Source of the DNA: Branchiostoma floridae
Taxonomy: Eukaryota; Chordata; Leptocardii; Amphioxiformes; Branchiostomatidae
Direction: 5' to 3'
NCBI RefSeq assembly: GCF_000003815.2
Contig: NW_023365753.1
Span: 16,273-80,272, forward strand
DNA length: 64,000 nucleotides
Positions 23,690 through 36,700 of this stretch are shown here, piece after piece (position 1 is the stretch's first letter; each line of letters starts with the position of its first letter). Made by a program: the position numbers and the translations under genes. Below the pieces are notes generated by a model that worked only from the letters and a program-made list of their open reading frames with translations, was not told where the DNA came from and ran no database searches.

Positions 23690-24085
23690 GTGACCGAGCA
23701 TTAGTTCATGTCCATCCAGTCTCATTTGTTGATTGTTGGTGGCGATGTCTAAAGTGGCTGCTCAGTCCCAGGGCAGTGTGGAAGAGTCTGGGACACTTTG
23801 TGCAGGGCAGAGTAGGTGGAGAGCGAGGAAGTAGTAGTCTCTCTTTGCGTTGCTGTCTTTTTGTCTCTGCTTCGGAGCGTCGTAGCTGCTCCATATGATC
23901 AGTCCCCTGCTTTATGGTGCGTTTCCACTCAGACCGGTTCTCCGCGAGAGTCTCCCAATTTGTGTGGTTAATGTCGCAACGAAGGAGGGTAGCCTTTAAC
24001 TGGTCACGAAACCGACGCTTGGGGGCTCCTCGAGACCTTGTGCCGGATTCTAGTTGTGACTCGACTTCCTCGCCAGATCCTGTAC
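23690..24085 (-). pseudogene. Non-LTR retrotransposon, 5'-truncated 3' end
   Basis: The minus strand encodes the C-terminal tail of a non-LTR reverse transcriptase polyprotein: a segment with RSRGAPKRRFRDQLKATL, then WETLAENRSEWKRTI, then a zinc finger CTKCPRLFHTALGLSSHF ending HRH (C-x2-C with downstream histidines). This ordered set is common in CR1/Jockey-group elements. It is cut at the 5' side by a TATA-type simple repeat (24085-24100) and stops at 23706. No reverse transcriptase catalytic domain remains. Confidence 0.75.
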
Positions 24086-24224
24086 ATATATATATATATA
24101 CATGTATATTATACTTTGTTGCAGAAACCTTACAGAAACACACGCCCAGATATACAGACCAAAATACAAATGAATATACATGTACATGACATTGTACTTC
24201 ACTCTCTTTGGATGAAGTAATCAA

Positions 24225-24797
24225 GTGTGTTGAGTGTACAGCAGTCTCATATGTGACCTAAGCCCAAATATATATAAAGGCATCAGCTGTGTTCAAACCA
24301 ATTTTGGATTGAGGTCTCAGTACACAGTTTTTCACATACTAGTATGGGGATTTACATGGTTAATTATAAGGACGCCTCAAAAATTATAGCAGGGTGCGGA
24401 AACAATTTACAAGAATCTACAACCTACGAAATATTTGAAAGTGAGCATAGATTTGTCTGATCGTTTTTCTATAAAAGCCACTTTGATTTGACCCCCAGCG
24501 GAGGTCATGGAGTTGCAGGTGACGCACAGGAAGTGCCGGTAACAGTATCAAGGTACAAATTCACGACCAAAGAAGCAACATAATCCAACTTATACAGTCT
24601 CCAAACTGATGTATTCCTCTACCATTCACCATAGTTTCCACCTCGCTGTTGTGCACAGAAGAATAACTACGGCCTTTGCAAGTACTGGGAGGCGCTAGGT
24701 TATATCCAAACTACTTTTGGGGATGGTGGTTGTTATAAGTATACTGTGTTCTGACCTTGACATGTTGTGACATGATCTCCCTTGTACGTTTCTGTAG
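24225..24797. other. AHR intron, no element recognised
   Basis: The last intron bases before the first AHR exon of the window. The acceptor TCTGTAG closes at 24797. Confidence 0.5.
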
Positions 24798-24913
24798 CCT
24801 CCCTGCACAAGCCCAACGGTCTATCCAACAGACTCACTGACGGGAGTGGTACAAGCCATGGCAGCCAGCAGTACCATGATACATACTTTCCGGAAGGGGA
24901 GATGTTACTTCAG
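24798..24913 (+). CDS. AHR: AHR exon, linker into PAS-A
   Basis: 116 bp between TCTGTAG and GTAAGAG. The first two bases complete a codon begun in an unseen exon. It encodes 38 residues ending FPEGEMLLQ, which matches the vertebrate EGEFLLQ just before PAS-A. The stretch before it is low in conservation, as in other AHRs. Confidence 0.9.
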
Positions 24914-27900
24914 GTAAGAGACACCATGTCAAAGTCAGAATAGCAAAAGTCAAGAAGTTTCTTGCCAGCTAGTGTCCCTTTGGCACAGTACTAGTGTTCT
25001 GAATTTTTTTCCATCAAGACCTTTTTCATCCCCACACTTTTATCAAGGCAGTAAAACTGAATGTAACGCCTAAGCTATGTACACTTTCTTATACATTATA
25101 GTTCTTGTCCGATAATGTGTGCAATTGGAGATTAAAAACTAGAAAGGCAACATTTTTGAAAAAAATGCAGAATGTGGCCGAAGGGAAAATGCAGCAAAAA
25201 TCGCAAGAAAAGAAGCATCAAGAAAGGCAACATTTTTGCGAAAATGCAGCAAAAAAAAAAAAAAAATCAAAAATTATCATCTATCCACGGATTCGACCCC
25301 GGAGCGTTGGCTTACCTCGCGTGAATAATACCACTGAGCCAGTGCTACAACATGTTAGTACAAGCACACGTTTTAACAGGTATAGAATTGTATTGCGTGG
25401 CTTGAACACGTCCGTTCACCATTGAATTTGCAAGATTCCAAGGTCCAATTTTCTGAAGATAATGTTTTTGTGTGAAAATTTATCAATCTCGTTCATTCCA
25501 TGGCGGGCAACTTCTTCCTTGAGCGCCTGTTAGGTCGTCTCAGCTGCTATAGTATTATCAAACTGCATGCCGAATGCCATTTTGTGTTCTGTGCGTTGAT
25601 TGGTTCGCCTTTGCGTACACCCGAGATAGTCCGCGACTTTATTCCAATCAAAAAGCTGGAAACGCGGAGTATATGTTTACAGCTTCCATTTTTTCTGAGT
25701 TCTGATTGGCTATTATTGAACTCGATGCCGATTGTGTTCTGTGCGTTGATAGGTTCACCTCTGACGTAAAACCGAGAAAGTGACACTTTAAGCCAATCAA
25801 AAAGCTTGAAACGTGGAGTACACGTTTACAGCTTACATTCTTTCTGATTTCCGGGTGGAATATGCAAATATCTGAGGAAAAACTAAATGTGTGGCTTCGC
25901 CCACATAATGATTGAACTTAACGGGGGCCGCCCTAAGATGCTCCCTGCCCTAAGATGTCACAGATTTTTTGCTGATCTTATTATGCATAAGTACGCCGTG
26001 TTTGTTGCCACTGACTATGATGATTAGAAAGGTAAATAAACCAAGTCCAAACAAACAGCTGTTTTTCCATTAAAAAAATATACTTACACATATTCACTTC
26101 TCCTTTTTTTTGAAGACAGACTTTTTCACAATAATGTTGGTAGCGCCAAATCACTGTAGTCACCTGTACTAGGTATTGGTGGCTCGTGTCCCTAAATATA
26201 CAACCTGTAAAAAACAGCCACACAACCGTCATGCACATAAGAAATAAAGCTTCACAAAACACTACAAATATTGGTCTTCAAATGTTTGTTGAGGAAAAGA
26301 CTGGCCATAGAAAAAAAAAACATAGCATCACCGCTGTTGTTTTCCAAGGGAGTGTGTCCCGAAGGTGGCAGACAAGCGAACGCCCGAAAGATTTGTTACT
26401 TTAACAAATAATTCGTTCCGTCTATAAAAATGAAACTTCACAGAGTGATGTCGAATATGTTTCCCAATATGTACACAGAGTTTTTTGTGATTTTGGCGTT
26501 GTCGTTTTTCGTAATGATTTTGTTAGTCGGGCCACCGCATTGAGTGCATTTTGCCCATTTCCCATGAAAACACAACCTAGATTGTGATAGATTCAGCCCT
26601 CCTCGCGGGGGACAAGAAGCACACACAATCACAATTCTACTGTCAAAAAAAAGCTATTATATCGTGTTATATCATAACACGAACACATACCTTTGCCAAA
26701 TAAACCAGGTTTGTTATGTAGAATGATGTCTGTATATATATAGACATAGATGTGTTACTCATTTCATTTTATTTCATGTCAATAGAACATGTCAAACTAC
26801 AGCTACATACAATCCACTTCACAACTTGAACTTGAATAAAAGTACAATTATATTTACAGAGAACTACATTTACAGAAGTAACAGAACTTAGAAATATATG
26901 GACTGTATTCAAGTCAGCATAAAAATTAATTCAAAGCATCATCATTGCAACATTTCAACTGTACAGATTCAGTAACTTTGTAGCTCCTCTGTCAATTTTC
27001 AACCACCCATCCACCTCATGATTGCTTACTTAAAGCTGCATTAGAGTTCTTACCAAACCCATTCCATCTCTCCAATCTGTGTTTGATTGCAGATAATTAT
27101 GTCCAGTACCAGACTGACTCCTCCTTTTTGAATATAGGAGAATTATCATAATGTATATAGAGGTGGGGTCCAGTACATTGTACTGGTACAAAAACATTTG
27201 TTTCCTTTGGACTGGTGAAAAAATATGGACCTGAAAAAAGTGGTCCAGATTTTAACGTTAAATCTTTGCCTATGCCAGTACTATTAGGCATCCACATGAT
27301 TTGGGGCTTAGCAGTTCAAGAAAATAACAAGGGCAAAGTAGAGTAGAGTTTACAATATCTTCTACCAAGTTTCTACAGTCAAATGTACAGACTCTGAGGC
27401 AGCTAGCTTTGTTTACTTGAAGACAGGATTTTTAAACAGTGGGAGTCAGATACTCCACTATTATATGAATGAATGAATAAACAGCTTCCTTTGAAACAAA
27501 ATGGAGCATTGTTTTGAGTTTCGCCTATTCAACTTGACCTTGACCTGATCCTTTTCTCTGGACCTGAGCCATACCTCTACCTGCATTTTCTGTACATTTC
27601 CCTACATTTTAGGGCTCAAGAATTTGATTTTGTAGAGTTTTTGATGGCATAAGTTCCCAAGGTAAAATAAATGACTATCATATTATTTGGTTCTCTGCAG
27701 GCCCTGAATGGCTTTGTGGTGGTAGTGACATGTGATGGGCTGGTATTCTATGCCTCTCACACCATCCAGGACTACCTGGGCTTTCAGCAGGTAAGATTCC
27801 TTACATCTATATGTCATGATCAGTAACTTACTAAAAACACCCTCCAGATTAATTTTGGACTTCCAGATTAGTTCCGAACAGACCTTAATCATTTGAAAAT

Positions 27901-30900
27901 CGATTGACCAAATGAATTAACATTTGCCAGTAAGGTATATTTATAGGTAATTAATATGTAGATTGCAATTAGAAGTCTCCAGGAACAAAGCAAATTCTGG
28001 AGAATTCTCCAGAATTCTGGCTCTGAGCCAGAATTCTGAGGAATTCTGAATTCTAGAAACCTGAGCCAGAATTCTGTAGAAGAATTCCGGGCCCCTGAGC
28101 AAAAATTCTCCAGAATTCTCCAGAATTTGCTTTGTTCCTGGAGACATCTAATTGCAATCTACATATTAATTACCTTTTCATATATCATACTTGCAAATGT
28201 TAATTCATTTGGTCAATCGATTTTCAAATGATTAAGGTTTGTCCGGAATTAATCTGGAAGTCCAAAATTAATCTGGGGGGTGTTTAAAGTAAAAGATGAT
28301 TTATTTATTTATTTATTTATTTATTTATTAGGATTCTCCATTTGGAGGGTATGGCGAAACAGGTGTTAATAACACCTTTTCAAAGCCGCCATACACACAT
28401 GTGCACATGTTCGCACATGTCTACACGCGGCGGGGTTACACCGCCCCTTACGGGGTGATATACCCTTTCGCTGGCTGATACGGTATGGAGGTTCGCCAGG
28501 CCTCCAACCGGGTGATTTGAAGTGAATCACCAACTCCAGACAGAAGGGTTTGTTCCATCTCACACCGCACCATCGCACGTGTGGGGGTTCTTTAACGTGC
28601 ATGGGGTGTGACTCTCCCCATACACGGGACCTCCATTTAACGTCCTATCCGAGGGACGGCCCTAGCCGAAGCTAGGTACTCATTTTTCACCTGAGTATAG
28701 TGAGGAAATCCGTGTAAAGTGCCTTTCCCAAGGGCACAAGATTTTCAAATGATTAAGGTTTGTCCGGAATTAATCTGGAAGTCCAAAATTAATCTGGGGG
28801 GTGTTTAAAGTAAAAGATGATTTTAGCAGCTAGATGTAGGGGCACTGGTCCATATGCCAGATTTCAGTCAAATTGGAAATCAAAGGTTATATTTTGTGCG
28901 TGTTTGTCTGTGTGTGTGTGTTAGCAGCATAACTCAAGAAGCTTTGGATAAATCCTGATGGGTAGGCGTCAGGAAAACGGAGGTCAAGTTTGATAATGGG
29001 CCCCCTAGTAGCTTGCGAAGGTGCTGCAGTGGAACTTCAATTTTTTATATCCCGTACCCCGTGTTCTGGACATGCTGTGGTTGTAATTTTTTAGTGCACG
29101 TGGGGAAGACTGTGTTGATGGATCTTTTTTTGGTATGTAGGTAGCTTCACATAATCAGGTACTTATTATGCAAATCAACAGTTGATTTGCATAATTAATG
29201 AGGAAAATTTATAAATCCACAGCATTCCATTATAGAACTTTCAAACATGTCACATATGTAACTGAGAAAGAGAGAAATTTCAATAGGTATAAAATAAGTA
29301 AATGATGGTCTCATTGCATAATTAATGAGAAAATATCATAATTCCATAATGGTAAAGAATGGGAATTTCATACTTACAACATTATGAAGCTTAGTGAAGT
29401 TGAACATTATTAGGCATAAATCATGCAAAATTAATTTAATATTTACAAAATTAAGGCGGAAACACTAAATGGCCTTATCTGTTACAATAAAACTCTTATA
29501 CTTTGGACCTATGCCTTTTGGAAAGAGGATCAAACAAGACATATTTTAGTGGAATGGAAATATCTATAAAATTAATACTTTAGTTAAGAAAATTCAAACC
29601 ATTTGGCAAAGGTATGAACCATGCCCACTCAATCTCCTCCTGTGTGAAAGTGCAGATAATTTTACATAAAGGCTACGTAAGTGAATTGTATGTTAACTTA
29701 CATGTAGTCATCTGCCATGAATACAGCAGAAATGTTTGATATAAATTGCCTTTTCTTTTCTTGATAGAACAATTATATAGATAGAAATTAGTAGGACTTG
29801 ATTATGCAAATACTCATGTGTGTCTACAGTATGAAATCTTATCTATGATAATAAACTTTTGGGGTAAAGTACTAACTGTGTTACATCCTTTTACATGTAC
29901 ATCTGTGTTGTTCCTGTACAGAAAGTTTAACTGTTTCTGTTGCATGCTTCAGTCGGATGTGATCCATCAAGGTGTTTACGAGCTGATCCACACAGAAGAT
30001 CGGGCAGAGTTCCGCCGGCAGCTGTCCTGGAACATGCAACCATTGGAGGAAACTGCTGATCCTGGCCAGGTCTCCGCCAACAACAACAGTGTGGTGCCAT
30101 ACAATGGTGTCATGTGTCCAGGTGATCATTACAACATTAATACAATTTCTGTTTTATCTATAATGCTACAGTTTTGGATTGTTGAAAATTTTGATGAACC
30201 CAGAATTCTTTTTCAAATTCTATTATCTTTCTAACCCTCAGATGTGAAGAAATGGTAGTAAAAGTATATTTTGATATCTTTACATACAAACACCTACGGA
30301 AATATTTGGAGTCACCCACAGAAAAAAATCAGGTGCACAGCTCCAATTTTGGGTGCAAGAAGGTGCACAGTCACCCAGTACTTTGAGCCATGTAAGTAGA
30401 CATTTTTTAGTCAATGACAGAAATTTGTACACGATGACAGAAAAAAATGATTTGGGCAGAATTTTTCTTTAGGCTGAATGACTGGCTAGAGCCCTGTTTC
30501 AAAGTGGAAAAAAATCCAAAATTTTTGTATATACATTCTGGACAAATAATACCTGGACCAGTTAACTGATGGTAAATTCCCTGTGCTTATAGTTGCCGTT
30601 TAGGTATTTTAAGGGAGAGGGCGGTCGTCAATTACAATAACGGGGGTAAAAGAAGTGCCTGATTTTCCTCTCAAATTGCAGAAAATTGTATTTTAGAGGG
30701 TTTTAAAATCCGAATTTTCCCAGCGGAGCTATCCCTCTCCAATATTTTTGGACGCATTCACCTCATGAACCTTGTGGGAACGCTGGTAACAACTGTTACA
30801 GCTTGTTTTGTGAATGGCTCCCAAAAAATATACCCGTAAAACACACTACAAACTCCCTACAGTACGTCCCCCATGTGGGGCTGTTGGTATCGCTTGTGAG

Positions 30901-33703
30901 ATCCGTCCTGCTAGCCTTTGGATGTGAGCACTTTGAAGAATAGGGGTGAAGGGCCGTGCTAAGGCATGATTCAAAATGGCACATGTTCGGATTTCCGCTA
31001 AATAAATGTAACAAAGCCTGGGGCTGTTCTTCAAATAGGGACACTTCAAGGCATGTTGTTTGTCTTGGATGGACAGTTTATTTATTTGTTCTATATTTCA
31101 CTGTGATGATGAAAGTGTAATGTGAGGACGAAAAGTAGGATTCCTTGAAATTACGATCGCTGCCCCACTCGCACGGCCCGATCAACGGCAGGAAAACATA
31201 CTGGAAGATTAATTAAGGCCCATTTTAGACACAGGTCCCTTTAACCGACCTGTGTCGGTTAACCGTCATATATGACGCTTAACCGCCACCGGTCTAAAGA
31301 GAAAATAAGGGGCGTATGACGGTATTTCCAAGAACCGACCTGAGCCACCTCCGGAACTGGTCCTGGGTCCCAGCAGGGGGCCCGTGACGGTTTCTCTCCT
31401 GTGTTAAGAGAAACGATCACCGGTGATGGTAATAGGAGGTCATGGATCATATGCTTATGATATGCTAACGAGCCCGTAGCAATGGAAACAAGTTTTGCCT
31501 CATTGTAATTGTTTGAGACATTAAAAATCGTCGAATCGTCGAATGTTCCAAGTGGAATGGCCTGCCACCGGTGACTACTTTGATGTCCTCCTATGACCCT
31601 ATCAACATGCCCGGGTTGCGCTACCATGCACCAGTGCGGTGAGGACAGAAGCCGAGTTCAAGTCTGGGTATTGCCCGTCTGCTCTGTACATGTGCCTAAT
31701 CCTCTTTGGAAAATGCGGGTAGTAAACATTAAAAACATAAACGGTATTTAGGTATGAACTGTTGCAAGAAGAAAATATGCGCCATTTTTATTCGCGCGCA
31801 ATACTAGAATCCTGCGCCATGGGCGGCCTGCAACGCTTTCTGTCGCTGGCCCTGGTGTGTCTAAAGAGAACTGTCACCGTATCGGTGAAGCGTCATATGA
31901 CGGTTAACTGACACAGGTCGGTTAAACAGTTTTGTGTCTAAACCGAGCTTAACTTGCCGCTGCAACGTGCGATCTTTGTGACCTCAATCTCAAGGTTTTA
32001 AGTCGTATACCTTGCTGGTTTTGTAAAGCGCTCAAAAGAATTTGCAAACAGTTTTTGACTGACAGATGGGTTCTGATTAAAGTGTTGGATTAAAGTTGCA
32101 TCGGATTAAAGTTCAGTGCCGTTACCCCTGCTTGCATTATTCCTTCTCAAAACCTAAAACAAAAATTACTTTTATCGCCCATGGGAAACCGCTAGGGGGC
32201 CCAAACTTACACACCTTACTTAGCTTTTACACAGCTACCTACCACTGAAAAATCATCACCCAAGCAAGTCCCGAACAAAAAAAACCTAATCCAGAAGTTC
32301 TGCTACAGTGCCCTGCCATACCGTACTACCATTTTTTTGTTATGTCAAAACTTACACATGTGTACCCACATACCAAATATCAAAACAATCCATCCACATC
32401 CATGCGTTCTCTAGTTATCATGCTGACAAACATCCCTCTGACATAAAAACAGCGGTGAAAACAAGTGAAACGGAGGGAATGATTTATCGCTTTTAGATGT
32501 AGAAGAATATTAGATATGCATATGCATATGTATGTTCCTGACATGATGCTTTGTTATCACAGAAGGCTCTATGGTCCTGGAGAGGTCATTTGTATGCAGA
32601 TTCCGCTGTCTTTTAGACAACTCATCTGGATTCCTGGTATGATACTTTCCATTACATTTGCATCTTAAGATGAGTGAACAAAATTAATGTCAAGCCTATT
32701 TTTAGGGTCCAAGTATGATCATGATCTGTTAAACTCAACCTACATGTACATTGTACCATAATATCACCTGTAGGATTAGGGACCAGACCTACATTGCACC
32801 AGTACAGTTTGTATCTTATTCTCTTCGCCAAGAAGGGTATGTTTTCGGTTAACCCATAAGGTGATGGGTTCATATGTAGGTCAACAGCATATACATTTTG
32901 TAACTCAAGAAATTGAGGATGGAACTTTGTGATTTTTGGTAGGTGTGTAGCAGTTGTATAAAGGAGTTCGAAAATCGTTTACCTGGCGTTTTCCTATGAC
33001 ACGGCATTGGTCACGTGAAAGCGATCTATTCATGCTGGGGGGATAATTTTTTACACTTCAATGTTGGGCTGGGTTGACTGTACAAAAGCCCATATCTTGA
33101 TCATGAGTAGTTGCATTTTTGGACTGGTCTATTTTGCTAATTTACATAGAGTGCACTGGAATAGTCCATTCTTGCACAAGGTGACAAATTTTATCCATAT
33201 GTTTTATCACAATTTTACCCACTGGGTATATTACAAAAATGTTTATTATTGTGGAAATTTCATGACTGACTCCAGATACATGAATTATGGTAATGATCTG
33301 GGCCTGGGGCCTCAATTTTTTTTCCCCTCGCTCACAATGCTTCTGGGCGAGCCTAATGGTATAGTATTCTGTGCAAGTAGCTTGAAATAAGGCTAGAGGG
33401 AAAAACTGGCCTTTCTAATTTTTAGCATCATCCCTAATAGCCACAAATGTTTTCCTTCCACACATAATAGGCTCTCCATATCACTGGTCGTATCAAGCAG
33501 CTACATGGTCAAAACAAGAAACTGGAGAGTGGGGAGCGTTATCCGCAGCTGGCACTATTTGCCATCGCCTGCCCTCTACAACCACCCTCTATTGTGGAAA
33601 TCCGGACCAAGAATATGATATTCCGCACAAAGCACCGGCTAGACTTCAGTCCACTGTCAGTGGATCAAAAGTAAGAACACAACTCACCTTGACTGTTGTC
33701 TTC

Positions 33704-33766
<63 letters not shown>

Positions 33767-36700
33767 TTTTTGAGAGATACTTTGTACATAGCTCTTGGGG
33801 CAGAGATTAAGTGGAGAAGATCTAGCCTCATTTTACATTTGTATCTAGTGCCCCACAGTGGCTTTTTAACTGCAGGAGCTGGTTTAGTTTCAGACTTTGG
33901 TAGATTCAAACAGCCATAGTGGCCAGTTTGATGCTAGGGGGAAGGTCACACGACTAAATAATAAGCCCTATAGCTTATTTACAGTCCGTTCTTAAAACAA
34001 CACGGTCATTACTGTCATTGCCAAATGGAGAGTTATGAATAGGACATTGTAAGTTGTCAGATAGCAGATGGACATCTCAGTTCAGTGGAGAAGAACTTGT
34101 GGGAGTAGGGGTAGGGAACGGTACAGAAAATTTTGGCACAGGTCCGGTTCAGGTCCAAAGGCATCCTCCCAAAGGATAAAGCCTATCATCGTCGTCACGG
34201 GCTACTTGCCCGGACCAGGTCCACTCTCTCCTTCCAAACGTCCCTGTCACCCATAGCGTTCTCTAAGTCCTCGACCCGCAACCCCACATCACGAGCAAGT
34301 TGGTCTATGTATGTTAGTCAAGGTCGCCCAGAATGTGCATACCCGTGTGTTGGCTTCCACATACAGTATGAGTTCACTAGCAAGCTCTGCTTTGTTCCTA
34401 AAACAGTGACTGGCAAATCTGGTCCTGTTGATGGTTGATATGGCGGGAATATTGCCGTACAACTGTTCTTTGGTAGGATGTTGTTTCCATGACTTGTTAA
34501 GCACAGCCCTCAGCATACGCGTGTAGGTACCATCAAGCTTGTTTAATAAAGCCTAAGTCTGGACCTAAACGTGAACGTTTTTGTCTGTGAAACTGTGTTT
34601 ATTTGTGATACTCAAAACAATATCATGATGGTCCATTTTGCTATAATGGAATCTGTTTGGTGGAGTATCAGACACCCACTGGCTTCATGTGCTAACTGCC
34701 TCTGTGTATCTATACTTTGAGCCCTGCATGTGTGATAATAGATGCTGTGTTGTAGGGGCAAAGCTGTGCTGGGATACACTGAGAAGGAACTACAGGCTCG
34801 CTCCGGGTACCAGTTTGTCCACTTTGCTGACACCATGTACTGCGCAGACTCACATGCCAGCCGTAAGTCTTCTACAATTAATGTTTCACATGGTGATCTT
34901 CTCTGCATAAATCCCTTCAAATGTTCAATACAAGAAGGCATTCATTTTCTTCATAATTCTATTCAAATACATGTATTGCCTCTGTATTGGCCTGGAACAA
35001 GTATTATGGAATAGTTATTCAAAATGAAATTATCTACTGCAAAGTGTTATTTTTAGAAGAGAGAAATGAAATTGATAAGAAATCAGGAAGTTGTGATAGG
35101 ATGAGCGGACATCCTGACAGGTGTAATTGTATGAGAGGCACCCCACACCTGGGATGGTTCAGTCCTATGCTACCAGGTGACTGGATGTGGAGCTTCTAGG
35201 TCTCAGTGATGCAGTGATTTACTCCGCACGATTCTAAGGGGTTTCCTTGTACACAACTGAAAAAGCATTGGTATTGGAACAGTATTTAGTTTGAAAACTG
35301 ATTGGCAAAAAGCTGTCCCAAGAAACGTCAAGGACACTATTTTTAACCCTTGGTATGCTGACCCTTATCCTCTCTTTCCTCCTAATTGCTAGAAATTTTC
35401 CAGTAATTTCAATCTTCATTTAGGCCACATCAATTTATTTTCTTGGTTCACAGATTTGCCACTCCCATTTTTTTTATGAATTTGAAATGAAAATAAAAAT
35501 TTGCTATGAGGCACTACTCCATTCAGTTACGTTCATCTCCTGTATAAATGCATGACTATGTTTATTTTTTCAGTCTAAGAATCGTTCTTATTTTAGGTCA
35601 TATATGCATCATTTGTTTGAAAATCAGTGTAGGGTTTTCTGCCCATATTTCCCCAGTATTTTTGCTTGAAATTTTTCATCCAAGCGTGGCCTTCCCGGTG
35701 GTACTTGTAACATGTTGATCAATCTCGCTGATATAGAATAATAGATGACATGGAGTAAATGTTGTTATTGGTAGAAAATAAGTATAAGACGCCATACTGA
35801 CAGTTTGAAAAACAATTTTTGTATAAACAACTTTGAGAGTCCCTGATTACATTGTAAACCAAAGCACATTTGCACGGAGAAACCCGACGGCGTAGTTTCA
35901 TGTTTGAAGTGAAATTGGCAGGACGACAGAAGAATGATTTGTTCACATGAGAAATTTTAGGCATAGAAACAACTAGTATGCCTTTGCTTCCCTTGCGGTA
36001 TGAGTTTTGATCTGTCGAATCTTCAAAACGACAGAAATCGCTAAACATGGCGGCTGGTCAGCAGCAGATGTGTTGACAGTAAAACTAGTACCATATTGCT
36101 CATAGCCGATTACGATCTTTAAAATGATACCGAAAATGCGTGAAATTATTATATTTTGGAGTAAGAATTGACACGGAATGCCATTTTTATATTATCAGAG
36201 GATTTGTTCTCAAAAATATGTGTACAATTTTTTTTCTAATTCAGCGTTTTTAAGTGTCAACATGAAATCGGTAACATCTTCATATTTGCAGTCTAAAATA
36301 CTGAGCTTCTAAAATACTGAGCTTCTTTTACAGACAAGCTCTGTTTGTTTTGGGGAATGTCTGACAAAAATATGATTGGATACTAGTATATAGCTATGTT
36401 ATGGTATTGATAATATGTCAATTTATTATAAATAGAGACAATGATACAACAATTTTCCTTGATAACATGTTCCAAGTAGAAAATGCATGTATCATATACA
36501 TTCTTTCAGGAAAAGATCTGAATGTAGTGACCTGACTAGATTATGAAAAAATGCTGCTGCAAACATCATTGATCAACAAAACTCTGTCTTCTTATCGGGA
36601 AGTATCTTCAACATCTCTCTATAAAGTTTCATTTTCACACAGGGAAGGAATCAAATGTACGAGTGTAACAAATCTTAGTAGTGTTCGATCACATGCCACT

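Noticed and set aside
34289-34516. A host gene on the minus strand
   Set aside because: The residues match the tail of a non-LTR retrotransposon and continue in a shifted frame.
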